Part shown: in pieces, positions 52,102 through 61,436 of the stretch | How the letters are laid out: every line of letters starts with the position of its first letter | Position numbering within the stretch: position 1 is the first letter of the stretch | DNA from: Undibacterium sp049340185 | Lineage (GTDB): Bacteria > Pseudomonadota > Gammaproteobacteria > Burkholderiales > Burkholderiaceae_D | Assembly: GCF_049340185.1 (NCBI RefSeq) | Contig: NZ_JBMPPC010000001.1 | Coordinates: 434,001-498,000 of the forward strand | Reading direction: 5' to 3' | Length of the DNA stretch: 64,000 nucleotides | Made by a program: the position numbers and the translations under genes | Notes under the pieces: model-generated | Databases searched by the model: none | Seen by the model: only the letters and a program-made list of their open reading frames with translations | Told to the model about the DNA's origin: nothing

Positions 52102-52175
52102 GATAATTCTCCGTAAATTGGGTGTTCAGTCTGTGTTCAAAATGAACCAGCCGCTATTTTACGTCCACGAGCCAG

Positions 52176-52385
52176 TTATGTGAGCCAAGCTGGCAATTCT
52201 TTTTCAGGCAGATAGAACCAAAAAAAATAGCCGGGATCGTATTCACAGCATTGCTGATATGCGAAGTACAGACTGCTTGAGCAAATCTTGCCAATATAAA
52301 TTTGGGCCAATGTGTGCCATTTTTCGGTGACCTGATGATCCGCTAATAATGGAATTAGACTAGTTTTCCAGTTCTGCTCCCTCAA
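52176..52385 (-). CDS. Possible small aromatic-rich protein
   Basis: A frame of 69 codons starting with TTG. The composition is unusual for random sequence: many Trp, Tyr, Phe and Cys (for example YFAYQQCCEYDPGYFFWFYL). No signal peptide, no strong ribosome binding site, no family recognised. It lies 74 bp upstream of upp. It may be a real small protein or a remnant. Confidence 0.35.
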   Translation of the reverse strand: MREQNWKTSLIPLLADHQVTEKWHTLAQIYIGKICSSSLYFAYQQCCEYDPGYFFWFYLPEKELPAWLT

Positions 52386-52486
52386 TTGTTTGCAAATGAT
52401 TCAGTGATAATCCATGTTAAGAAGTTCCGGCGAGCCGCCGCACTCAGCGCAGTTCGCAGTCGGCCATCAGGAACGGTTATCAAATC

Positions 52487-52491
52487 AGGAG
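52487..52491 (+). promoter_or_regulatory. Ribosome binding site fixing the start of the coiled-coil gene
   Basis: AGGAG lies 6 bp before the ATG at 52498. It favours this start over an in-frame codon 84 bp upstream. Confidence 0.7.
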
Positions 52492-52497
52492 CAGGAT

Positions 52498-55400
52498 ATG
52501 GATGCGAATCAAACATTGTTAAACAGATTATCCCTGGGCTTAGTGCCTATGGACGCTGGTCAACGGGATGATTTTCACGCTTCTGATGAGGCGCTGGAAT
52601 CGAATTCCCGCATCGACATCAAAGGTATCCGACAGGCGATTGCCCGTGTTGAGGCGGAAGCTCGTGCAACGGTCGCTGCCGAAACCCGGCTGCAGGCAGA
52701 AGCCCGCGCCCGTGAGTTGGCAGAAGCGCGTGCAGAAGCTGAAGCAGAGGCCGCCAATCTTGCGCAGCAAAAAGTCCAGCTAGAAGAACACGCCATAGCC
52801 GGTAGCCATGCACGTCTGATGGCTGAGCGTCAGGCGCGCGCCGCCAGTCAAGCCAGAATCGCCGCCGTCAGTCAGGAAACACAGGATTTGCAAGAACGCG
52901 CCAGATTAGAAACATTGGCACGTGAGCAGGCAGAAAAGCGCTCTAAACTTGAGCTCGAAGCTAAACAAAGGGCAGCTGAGCAACTCCAGGCCGATACCGA
53001 GATCAATGCCAAAGCAAAAACTGCGGCAGAGAGACTAGCGAAAGAAACCCAAAACGCACGTAATTGGGCCGCAGAACGTTTTGCGGCATCCCAGTCGGCC
53101 AAAAACGAAGCCGAAGAGCGCGCCCGTGCAGATGCTCGTATTACTGAGCTAGCCAGAGAGCGTGAGCGTCGTGATAAAGATGCGCGTGAAACGACTGAAA
53201 TGCTGGCTAAGGTGCGCAGCGAAGCGCTCAAAGTTAGCAAAGAACGTGATCAGGCAGAAGCAATGGCATTGGAGTTTGCGATCAATCGCGCCCCGGCTGA
53301 AGTTCGTGCCCGCGAAGACGCCTTAGCGCGTGTCGCGGTTGAGCAAGAACATGAAGCCATCGCTCAGGCGCGTGCCGAATCCGATCGCCGCGCTGCGTCC
53401 GCAATTCAACTCCGTATGCAATCGGAGCTGGAATTACGCAATGCCTCTGTCAGGCGCGAACAATCTGAAGTCGTCGCCGCTGCTACTGCACAAGCGCGTC
53501 GCGATGCAGAGGAGCGCATACAGCACGTTACCGAACAACGTATCCAGACCGAAAAAGAACTACAAACCCAGGCGCTGATTCGTATTGAAGTCGAGCAACA
53601 AGCCGATGCCGAAACCCGCGCCAGGCTAGAGGCAGAAGCCGGTGCAGCGGAGCAGGCCAAGCAACGACGCATTGCGGAACAACATGCAGCCAAAGTCGCC
53701 CAGCAGCGCGCTCAGGAAGAGCAGCGTGCCATGATGCTGGCTAAAGAGCGCAGTCTGATCGATCAACAGGCAGAACAAATCGCCAGAGAGCAGGCCGATT
53801 CAGAACAAGAGGCTTTGAAGGCATCGACATATAAAGCCGTCGAGTTGAAGAAAGCCAATATTGCCTCTGCCATCAAAGCACGCAGCGCAATGGAGTTGGC
53901 AAAAGCAGAAAAAATGCGTGCAGACGCAGAAGAAAAAGCGGCTCAGGCCTTGCAGGAAAAGCTGATTCTCGAACAACAAAAAATAGATGAGGCACATGCC
54001 CGGGCAAAGGCCGAACAAACGCATGCAGAAATTTTACGCATGCAAAAACAGGCAGAGCAGGTCGCACGGATCGCACATGAAACCAGTTGTCAGGCAGAGA
54101 AATTGACCTTGGAGAAAACCATGGAACAAGTCGAATTGCAACAGCAACTGGCTGCCGCCCATGTTCAGAAAGAACAAAAAGCTAGTGAGCTTCTGGTTGT
54201 GCAGCAACAGCGTACACAAGACGAAATCAAAGCGCTTGATGTGGTACAGGAAAAGCTTCTGGTTGAGCGCAAGCGTGCGACTGCTGTGCAAGAAGTATTA
54301 AAGCTGACGCAAGAAAAACTGGTGATTGAACAAGTCGCGCAAATAGAAACCGAGTCACGCTTGCGTGCTGAGCAAGAAGCAAAAGAAATCGCTCAGGCCA
54401 AAGAACAATCTGAGCGTGAGCAGCGATTGGCGCTGGAGGCGGCAGCTACGGCAGAAAAGCACGCCTTGGAGCAAACCCGCGTGCAAACCGAAATGCAACG
54501 CAAAGCAGCGAAAATGGCATTAGTAAAAACCCGTCAAGTAGTTGAAATGACCAAGCTTGAGCAAGTACGCTTTGAAGCAGAGCGTGATGCTGCGTTGGCA
54601 GCGCAAGACAAGCTTGAGGCTGAAAAGCAAGTCGCCGAAGCCGCGCTGGCAAGGGCTCAGGCAGACCGTGAACACACCACCTTGCTAGAAGCGCGTCATC
54701 AGCAAGAAGTTGAGGCGCGCGAGGCACGTCAGCGTCTGATTCAGGCGGAGCAGGTACGCCTTGAGAAAATCACTGAACATGCCGAATTACAAAAACAAAC
54801 TGCTGCCGCTGCACAGCTCAAAGTCAGTGAACTGCTGGAGTTGCAAAAAACCTTAAAGCAACGTGCCGAATCCGAACAAAAAGCGCTCGATGCGGTTCAG
54901 CAAAAACTGCTCGCGGAAAAGCAATTATTGGCAGAAATAGACGCAAAAATTGAGCTGGAGCGCGAACAAGAAGCAGCGCATCTGGCGCGTTTAGATATCG
55001 AAAAACAAGTTCGCTTGTCGGTAGAAATCAAGTCTAAGGCCGAACAAGAAGCACTGATGCAAGCACAGGCAACAGCCGCAGCAGAGCAAGAGGCTGCCAT
55101 TGCCGCTGAGGCACGTGCGATGGCGGCAATTCAATTGACACGGTTGGAAAAAGAAAAAACGCAATCGCAACAAAGTGCGTTGGCGGCATTGCAAGATAAA
55201 CTTGCTCTCGAAGAGAAAAAAGCGTTTGCACTGAAAGAAGAAAATCAGTCACAGCAAGAACGTTTGGCCGCCGAAAAATTAGCGTCCGATGCAGCAATCT
55301 CCAGAGCTGATGCTGAGAAGCAAGCCAACATCCTTGCTCAGGCTCGTGCCGCACTTGAACAGCAAGCCAATGCCGCAGCCGAAGCGGATGTAAAAGCGCA

Positions 55401-57750
55401 AAAAGAATTGCATGAGCAAGTAAAAATCTATGCTGATACGAAGCATAAGGCCCATCAGCTAACTGTCGAAAAAACGCATAAATTAGCTGACCTCGCTCTG
55501 GCTGCTCGTCAGCGAGTTGACACTGAGGAAGCGTTATTAGCCGCTACTGAGGCGAAATTGCTTGCGGAGCAGAATGCGGCGGAACAAACCAAGACCAGAT
55601 TGCTCGCAGAGCAAGCATTGGCACAATTTGCAGAGGCGCACTTACAAATGGAAACAACGGCAAGAGAAGCTGCTGTTGCGACTTTGCGGACTAGTGAATT
55701 ACTGTATCAGGAGCTTTCTGCGCAAGCTGATGCTGAAGTATTACTGCATCAACTGGCGGAAAAAAATCTGGTCGAACAACAAGCTTTGTCTGACTTAATC
55801 GCAGAACGCAATGCGACAGAGATCGCTTTGCAGTCAGCAATACAGGAACGGGTAGATACCGAAACTCGTGCCCTGGCTGTAGCGGAAACACGGCAGCAAA
55901 CAGAGCAAGAAAAACAAACGTTGGCGCAGTCGCGCTTGCAAGCCGAGCAAGAAGCTATCGCCAGCATTGAAGCGTTTAATATCGAGGAAAAAAATTGGCT
56001 GGAAAATTCCATAGAAGAGTCTCTGATTAAACGTCAGGCTGCCGCTGCTTTACAAGAAAGAAGCCAGTTGTTATTGACCTCTGCTGCAGCAGAGCGCGAG
56101 CGTCTCAATGCAGAGCAAGAATTGTCAGTGCAATTACAGGCAAAACTCGATGCGGAGACAATTGCACAGCAGCAAGTGATGGGGCGTTTGCACGCGGAGC
56201 AGGAACTTGCTCAAGTTGCTCAGCAACGTGCTGAGCAAGAGACGATGGCAAATCTTTATGCCCAAGAATTGCTAAGCGCAGAAAATGCTTTGTTCGTAGC
56301 CTCAACTCAGCATGCCGAGGCAAGACAGGCAGCACTTGTCGCTACCGAGAATAAAGCTCGTGAAGCAAGCGAACTGGCTCGCTTAGAGAATGAAAAAGCG
56401 GCATCAGAACTACAGCTCGCTAGCGTTCTTCAGCAAAAACGTGTCGCGGAACAATTAATTGCGGATCAGGCAGCACAGCGCTTGCAAGCTGAACATGACT
56501 ATCTTGCCGTGTGCCAGCGCAAGGCACAGGCTGAGCAGGATGCACGTGAATCTGCGCAGGCAAAATATGTGGCAGAACAAGAAGCGCTGGTCCTGGCACA
56601 ACAGTTTGCACAGACGCAGGCCCAGCATGCGGCATTGGCACAGGCGCATGCTGATGAACTTCTGACCTTGCAACATAATGAGTTACAGGCCGCTGAACTG
56701 GCTCAGAAAAATCTCATTGCAGTGCAAGAACAGAATCAATTACATGCTGAAGCAATCCGGACTAACGAGCTGGCTCTGGAAGCGATCGAACAAAAAATGG
56801 CGTTTGAAAAACAGTTGCACAGTGAATCGGAGCAGCGTATGCAGGCAGAGCAAGAGTTATGTCTACAAAGTCAGCGTCGTATGGAGGCAGAACAAGCCGC
56901 CATCCTTGCTGCGCAAGAAAAACTCTTACTGGAAGCTCAATTGACTCAAGCTGCGGAACAAGTGATGCAGGCGCGCGCGCTAGTTGAGCAAGAACTGAGT
57001 AAGCAAGAGCAACTGCAAGCCGAACTGCTCGCTGCTGAGCAAGAACGCCTGCAAGCGCAGCAAGCGATTAACGACACATTAGAAAATCAGAAAGCCGTTG
57101 ATGAAGAATTGCATCAACAAGTCTTGCAACGTATCGCTCATGAGCAACGAGTGCATGAATTATTGCAAGAGAAATTGATGGCTGAGACTAAAGCAGCCGC
57201 GATGGCAGAAGCTGCCAAAGTGGAGGCAGAAGAAGCTTTGGAATTGGTGCAGCATCAGTACGAAATATCCTTAATACAAATGCAGAACGATCAGATCGCT
57301 AAACAGCAAAAAGCCGAAGATTTACGTTTGCAGTTAGAGCAAGAACATGTGCATGCAGCCACGGTCGCCAATGAATTAATTCATCGTCTGTCAAAAAATC
57401 AGGCGCAAAGTGCGGTCTGGCGTGAACGTGCACAGGAGATGTTGGCGCAGGCACCCGTCGCAATAGAGATTCCTGTGAATTTTAATGAGTTTCAACAGGC
57501 TGCATTGCCAGGTTTTCGTTTGCGTACATCGGTTCTTGCCGGGGTCTTGGCTTTTGCCGGTGTCGCAACTGCTGCAGCTTGGGGTAGTTTAAGTTTTCAA
57601 CAGACTTCGCATGCAGCAGGATTAGAGATCAATAAGCCTGTAACGACATCCCTCAGCGTTTATCCGCCTCAGGTAAGTTCTGCTAAGGCAGATGGTCAAT
57701 TACACTTATCTTATGAGTTGGGTACCTCGAGTGAGGCCAACAAAAAATAA
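52498..57750 (+). CDS. Giant coiled-coil protein with C-terminal membrane anchor, unknown function
   Basis: Protein of 1750 residues. Residues 1-40 are non-repetitive. From about 45 to 1640 it is an almost unbroken Ala/Glu/Gln-rich helix with few helix breakers. Much of it fits consecutive 14-residue units with R/K at position 5, E at 9 and A at 12, for example AAETRLQAEARARE (60-73), LAEARAEAEAEAAN and GSHARLMAERQARA. Later units such as AAQDKLEAEKQVAE belong to a K-L subtype. A membrane helix lies at about 1677-1698 (SVLAGVLAFAGVATAAAWG), then a 52-residue tail. If helical, the rod would be near 240 nm. It stands alone between upp and envZ. I recognise no family. Confidence 0.88.
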   Translation: MDANQTLLNRLSLGLVPMDAGQRDDFHASDEALESNSRIDIKGIRQAIARVEAEARATVAAETRLQAEARARELAEARAEAEAEAANLAQQKVQLEEHAIAGSHARLMAERQARAASQARIAAVSQETQDLQERARLETLAREQAEKRSKLELEAKQRAAEQLQADTEINAKAKTAAERLAKETQNARNWAAERFAASQSAKNEAEERARADARITELARERERRDKDARETTEMLAKVRSEALKVSKERDQAEAMALEFAINRAPAEVRAREDALARVAVEQEHEAIAQARAESDRRAASAIQLRMQSELELRNASVRREQSEVVAAATAQARRDAEERIQHVTEQRIQTEKELQTQALIRIEVEQQADAETRARLEAEAGAAEQAKQRRIAEQHAAKVAQQRAQEEQRAMMLAKERSLIDQQAEQIAREQADSEQEALKASTYKAVELKKANIASAIKARSAMELAKAEKMRADAEEKAAQALQEKLILEQQKIDEAHARAKAEQTHAEILRMQKQAEQVARIAHETSCQAEKLTLEKTMEQVELQQQLAAAHVQKEQKASELLVVQQQRTQDEIKALDVVQEKLLVERKRATAVQEVLKLTQEKLVIEQVAQIETESRLRAEQEAKEIAQAKEQSEREQRLALEAAATAEKHALEQTRVQTEMQRKAAKMALVKTRQVVEMTKLEQVRFEAERDAALAAQDKLEAEKQVAEAALARAQADREHTTLLEARHQQEVEAREARQRLIQAEQVRLEKITEHAELQKQTAAAAQLKVSELLELQKTLKQRAESEQKALDAVQQKLLAEKQLLAEIDAKIELEREQEAAHLARLDIEKQVRLSVEIKSKAEQEALMQAQATAAAEQEAAIAAEARAMAAIQLTRLEKEKTQSQQSALAALQDKLALEEKKAFALKEENQSQQERLAAEKLASDAAISRADAEKQANILAQARAALEQQANAAAEADVKAQKELHEQVKIYADTKHKAHQLTVEKTHKLADLALAARQRVDTEEALLAATEAKLLAEQNAAEQTKTRLLAEQALAQFAEAHLQMETTAREAAVATLRTSELLYQELSAQADAEVLLHQLAEKNLVEQQALSDLIAERNATEIALQSAIQERVDTETRALAVAETRQQTEQEKQTLAQSRLQAEQEAIASIEAFNIEEKNWLENSIEESLIKRQAAAALQERSQLLLTSAAAERERLNAEQELSVQLQAKLDAETIAQQQVMGRLHAEQELAQVAQQRAEQETMANLYAQELLSAENALFVASTQHAEARQAALVATENKAREASELARLENEKAASELQLASVLQQKRVAEQLIADQAAQRLQAEHDYLAVCQRKAQAEQDARESAQAKYVAEQEALVLAQQFAQTQAQHAALAQAHADELLTLQHNELQAAELAQKNLIAVQEQNQLHAEAIRTNELALEAIEQKMAFEKQLHSESEQRMQAEQELCLQSQRRMEAEQAAILAAQEKLLLEAQLTQAAEQVMQARALVEQELSKQEQLQAELLAAEQERLQAQQAINDTLENQKAVDEELHQQVLQRIAHEQRVHELLQEKLMAETKAAAMAEAAKVEAEEALELVQHQYEISLIQMQNDQIAKQQKAEDLRLQLEQEHVHAATVANELIHRLSKNQAQSAVWRERAQEMLAQAPVAIEIPVNFNEFQQAALPGFRLRTSVLAGVLAFAGVATAAAWGSLSFQQTSHAAGLEINKPVTTSLSVYPPQVSSAKADGQLHLSYELGTSSEANKK

Positions 57751-57831
57751 AATCAGAGGCGTGAACCCAAAGATAAATAAACTTATTTAAACAGATTATT
57801 TATTTAACCGAATCTATTTAATTAGATCATG

Positions 57832-57867
57832 ATGGTGCTAAAGCGAAAGCTTCAGCACCATTTTTTT
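57832..57867 (+). terminator. Terminator of the coiled-coil gene
   Basis: ATGGTGCT / AGCACCAT with inner AAGC / GCTT pairs and a GAAA loop, followed by seven Ts. It lies 81 bp after the stop. Confidence 0.92.
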
Positions 57868-57906
57868 GCATGCTCAGCTGTGTTGAATATCTGACATAGC
57901 TGAAAC

Positions 57907-57944
57907 ATTTCAAAGATATATATTTTTATATATATCTTTGAAAT
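57907..57944. terminator. AT-rich perfect hairpin directly after envZ
   Basis: 17-bp arms (ATTTCAAAGATATATAT and complement) around TTTT, ending 5 bp from the envZ stop. It is almost pure A/T, so it is not a classical terminator; it could extrude as a cruciform or protect the mRNA 3' end. Confidence 0.5.
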
Positions 57945-57948
57945 TGTC

Positions 57949-59301
57949 TTAGTTTGAGGGGAGGGCGATCAGGATGACGAAGCCACCCTTGGCGTGATTC
58001 GAGATGCGCAGGCGGCCGCCATGACGTTTAATGATCTTCTCAACAATCGCAAGACCCAAACCAGAACCATTGGCCTGGCTGCGCGACGTATCCGCTCGGG
58101 TGAAGGGCCGCATTAAGCGTGAGATGTCCTCATTCTCTACACCTACTCCATAGTCACGCAAGTTGATGTAAAGGCCTTGTTTTTTTTCTTTATTTTTGTA
58201 GGTGCACTGAAGGTCTATTTTGACAATATCTGTACCAGGTGTTTTGCCATAACGACGGGCGTTTTCAATCAGATTGTGGAATACTCGCTTCAGCTCGACA
58301 GCGTTGCCCGATATATGGATATCAGCGGTAATCGCCGAGCGGATCTGTACGTCGTGTAGCCGCGAGGATTCTTCTACGACACGTCCCAGCAGCTCACTCA
58401 GATTGATCGTGTCAAAAGTTACGGTAGCCAAGGGTTTCGCGTAATCCAGGAATTGACCAATAATGTCATCCATCTGGCCAAGGTCACTTTGCATGCCTTG
58501 GCGGGAATCATCAGATAAAGAAGCCATTTCTACTTCAAGCTGCATACGGGCTAATGGGGTTCTGAGGTCATGCGAGATACCAGCCAGAATGATGGCACGG
58601 TCAGACTCGATACGCTCCAGATCCTCGACCATCCGATTGAAACTGTTATTTGTCTCCTTGATTTCCTTTGGACCTTTTTCAGGGAGAGGCTGGGGGATTT
58701 TACCTTTTGCGAGCATGCGCGCCGCATTGCTGATACGTGCAAGTGGATCGTTAATCAATTTTGAGATAACCGCTGCGCCGATGAGCGTAAGGAATAAGGT
58801 GACTGCCGCCCATCCTAGTACTTGTATTCCCGTCGTTTGTTCAATCCGCTCCTGATCAAGGCGCAGCCAGTATTGATCTTCGTCGATATCGAAACTGATC
58901 CAGAAGCCATCAACGTCATTCATGTTTTTTGCAAAACGTGTTGCTTTACCTAATTTTCGCTGAATCGCCACGCGTAATTCTTCAAATGCCGGCGTCGCGT
59001 CCTGCTCTTCAATATCGTCAGTGTCTTCTAGTAAATACACACGGATACCGTCATTGCTCGCAAGATCAAATAATAACTCGCGTCGTTTATCTGGTGCGGA
59101 ATGGGTTAGGGCAGCACGAGTGATCGTGACAATAGAAACGACTTGTGCGGCAATCTGCTGTGTGCGGGGCGCACGTTCAACCATACGAAAGCTGGCGAAC
59201 CAGGTGGCCATGCTACCCATCACCAGGATAGCAAGGAGGAAAAATGTGCGCCAGAAAAGGCCACTTCTCAACCATTCAAAATTGTTCAGATAAGAGCGCA
59301 T
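57949..59301 (-). CDS. envZ: EnvZ-like sensor histidine kinase
   Basis: Two-component sensor, 450 residues. Membrane helices lie at about 15-37 and 160-182, enclosing a periplasmic domain of about 120 residues. A HAMP domain follows (183-235). The phospho-acceptor is His244 in AGISHDLRTPLARMQLE. The ATPase has NLIENARRYG (N box), DYGVGVE (G1) and GSGLGLAIVEKI (G2). It lies 116 bp downstream of ompR, a wider gap than the overlapping ompR-envZ of enterics. Signal: probably osmolarity or envelope state, by homology. Confidence 0.92.
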   Translation of the reverse strand: MRSYLNNFEWLRSGLFWRTFFLLAILVMGSMATWFASFRMVERAPRTQQIAAQVVSIVTITRAALTHSAPDKRRELLFDLASNDGIRVYLLEDTDDIEEQDATPAFEELRVAIQRKLGKATRFAKNMNDVDGFWISFDIDEDQYWLRLDQERIEQTTGIQVLGWAAVTLFLTLIGAAVISKLINDPLARISNAARMLAKGKIPQPLPEKGPKEIKETNNSFNRMVEDLERIESDRAIILAGISHDLRTPLARMQLEVEMASLSDDSRQGMQSDLGQMDDIIGQFLDYAKPLATVTFDTINLSELLGRVVEESSRLHDVQIRSAITADIHISGNAVELKRVFHNLIENARRYGKTPGTDIVKIDLQCTYKNKEKKQGLYINLRDYGVGVENEDISRLMRPFTRADTSRSQANGSGLGLAIVEKIIKRHGGRLRISNHAKGGFVILIALPSN

Positions 59302-59417
59302 TGAATGTTGAGGTAGTGAAAATATAGTAATAGTAGTAGAGAGAAAAAACTACATCGTGGCAGCCTGCATGGTCAAATTAGATATATCGGTTGCAGACCC
59401 ATATGACAGCGTTTGAT

Positions 59418-60179
59418 TTAGCGGGATTGCCCATCTGGAATAAAGACATAACCCAGTCCCCAGACCGTTTGAATGTACAAAGGATTTGACGGATCTGGTT
59501 CAATCAGTTTGCGCAAACGCGAGATTTGTACGTCTAAGCTACGGTCAAAGACTTCATATTCACGGCCACGGGCGAGTTCCATCAATTTTTCACGAGATAG
59601 AGGTTGTCTAGCATGGCGCGCAAATACTTTTAAGACAGAAAATTCTCCAGTAGTAAGTCCGATGTTTTCTTGATTTTTCTTCAAAGTACGGGTTGCAAGA
59701 TCCAGGACGAAGTCGCCGAACTCGAATGTCTGCGGGCCTTCTGATGGCGCTCCTGGTAGTTCATCCGGGGCTTTGCGACGTAATACGGCATTGATACGGG
59801 CAACTAATTCACGAGGGCTGAATGGTTTTGGTAAGTAATCATCCGCACCCATTTCCAGTCCAATGATACGATCAACCTCTTCACCTTTCGCCGTGAGCAT
59901 AATGATCGGCGTCTGATCTCCGGCGCCGCGCAGACGACGACAAATTGCCAGTCCATCCTCCCCGGGCAGCATCAGATCGAGCACTAATAAGTCATAGCGT
60001 TCTCTTATCCAGAGTTTGTTCATCGCCTGTGCATTTTCGGCACTAACAACATTGAATCCCTGTTCGGTTAGGTAGCGGCGTAACAAATCCCGTAATCGCA
60101 CATCGTCATCGACGACTAAAATTTTCGCCTTGTTGCCATTGCTATTGAGGGAATCAGAAGAGGAATTTATAGTATTCAT
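59418..60179 (-). CDS. ompR: OmpR-family response regulator
   Basis: Response regulator, 253 residues. The receiver domain (about 18-135) has the acidic pocket DDD near 24 and the phospho-acceptor Asp68 in LLVLDLMLPGEDG; Lys in KPFSPRELVARI. The C-terminal winged helix (about 150-245) has SREKLMELARGREYEVFDR and SRLRKLIEPDPSNPLYIQTVWGLGY in two pieces. It starts with a Ser/Asn-rich leader. It is the first gene of the ompR-envZ pair and should activate porin or other genes. Confidence 0.94.
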   Translation of the reverse strand: MNTINSSSDSLNSNGNKAKILVVDDDVRLRDLLRRYLTEQGFNVVSAENAQAMNKLWIRERYDLLVLDLMLPGEDGLAICRRLRGAGDQTPIIMLTAKGEEVDRIIGLEMGADDYLPKPFSPRELVARINAVLRRKAPDELPGAPSEGPQTFEFGDFVLDLATRTLKKNQENIGLTTGEFSVLKVFARHARQPLSREKLMELARGREYEVFDRSLDVQISRLRKLIEPDPSNPLYIQTVWGLGYVFIPDGQSR

Positions 60180-60424
60180 GCTCGTATGTTACCGTCAGAA
60201 ATGGGGTTGATTGGTAAAAATTGTTAATGGATTACAAACTGTTACAGACTTTACTGAATTGCTGCGTAGTGTGGATATAACACCGCATAAACTCAATTCA
60301 AGTAATTAATTAGCTGCTCATCGATAAATTTAGGCTTAGAATTTCGCTTGAATCATAACTTACTAAATGAATCGCCTGAAAGAGTGGCCCCAATTTTTTT
60401 GACTACCTTGTTTTTATAAATCTG

Positions 60425-60781
60425 ATGACTATATCGTACTTACGTTACTCCGTACTCGTGCTGACGCTGCTGTCCGCTGGGTCGGCTTGCGCGGAGCCGG
60501 GACGAATCAGTAATTTTTTTGGTTTTGGAAAAGCACAGGTGAGCGCTCGCCAGGCAGAGCGCAAAGAGCAAAAAATGCTGCAGCAAGAGCGAAAAATGAA
60601 CCGTCAGTTCGATAAGGATGGCGCCGAGCATGAGGGCGTTGAGGTAAAGAAAAGCGCTGAACGCTCTGCAGATAAATCAGACACGGCTCAAAAGCGTAGT
60701 CGCATGACCTTGGATGAACGCCGCGCGCTCCGGCGTCAGATTCAAGATGCCGGGCATGATATTTATGTCCCTTCGAAATAA
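60425..60781 (+). CDS. Small basic exported protein
   Basis: Protein of 118 residues. A signal peptide covers about residues 1-23 (VLVLTLLSAGSACA). The mature part is rich in Lys, Arg, Glu and Gln. The C-terminal block MTLDERRALRRQIQDAGHDIYVP is, from memory, repeated in small proteins of Burkholderiales. Function is unknown. It is convergent with smpB. Confidence 0.7.
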   Translation: MTISYLRYSVLVLTLLSAGSACAEPGRISNFFGFGKAQVSARQAERKEQKMLQQERKMNRQFDKDGAEHEGVEVKKSAERSADKSDTAQKRSRMTLDERRALRRQIQDAGHDIYVPSK

Positions 60782-60861
60782 GCACCAAAGAAGCACAAAT
60801 TAGAATTATTAACCTGCGTCGCTCATTATTTATTGTCTAAGGTAATTATTTAGAGCAATTT

Positions 60862-61311
60862 TTATCGGCGATGTTGCTTCATGATTTTTTGCTGCTCTCG
60901 CTGCCAGTCACGCTCTTTCTCGGTATCCCGCTTGTCGTGTTGTTTCTTGCCTTTTGCCAGACCGATCTGGCATTTCACCCGCCCATTGGTGTAGTGCATG
61001 TTCAATGGCACCAGGGTATAGCCTGCACGCTCTACTTTGCCTATCAGCTTGTTAATCTCAACTGCATTCAATAGCAGTTTGCGCGTGCGTACAGAATCCG
61101 GATGGATATGCGTTGATGCCGTAGGCAGTGCGCCGATATGTGCGCCGAATAAGAAAATTTCACCATTACGTACAATCACATACGCTTCTTTTAATTGAAC
61201 GCGTCCTGCGCGTATGGACTTAACTTCCCATCCTTGCAATACAATACCGGCTTCGAATTGTTCTTCGATGAAATAATCATGGAAGGCTTTTTTGTTATCA
61301 GCAATACTCAT
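60862..61311 (-). CDS. smpB: SsrA-binding protein SmpB
   Basis: SmpB binds tmRNA and brings it to stalled ribosomes. It has 149 residues. Landmarks are NKKAFHDYFIEEQFEAGIVL near 5-24 (beta-barrel start), GWEVKSIRAGRVQLKEAY, and the basic C-terminal tail KGKKQHDKRDTEKERDW. ATG at 61311 (MSIADNKK) is the conserved start; a 13-codon extension upstream was discarded. The tmRNA gene (ssrA) is not in this window. Confidence 0.96.
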   Translation of the reverse strand: MSIADNKKAFHDYFIEEQFEAGIVLQGWEVKSIRAGRVQLKEAYVIVRNGEIFLFGAHIGALPTASTHIHPDSVRTRKLLLNAVEINKLIGKVERAGYTLVPLNMHYTNGRVKCQIGLAKGKKQHDKRDTEKERDWQREQQKIMKQHRR

Positions 61312-61436
61312 GCAATATAAAAATAAATGACATTCTCTTCTTCGCAACATCGCCTTAATTATCTGGTGGCTAATGATGGAAACGGAAACAGGTCGGTTAA
61401 AATTTCAAATGTGATTCTAGTAAACGGGTCTTATTG

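Larger units (their letters stand above)
52102..52497. other. Divergent region between upp and the giant coiled-coil gene
   Basis: This 396-bp stretch holds the promoters of upp (minus) and of the coiled-coil gene (plus), and a doubtful short frame at 52176-52385 (minus). Apart from the ribosome binding site of the coiled-coil gene, I see no defined regulatory element. Confidence 0.5.

Noticed and set aside
52498..57750. Giant gene as frame artefact of a DNA tandem repeat
   Set aside because: Only one of the six frames stays open over 5.2 kb, it has a good ribosome binding site, a membrane helix and a terminator, and the DNA units differ widely while the protein pattern is kept.
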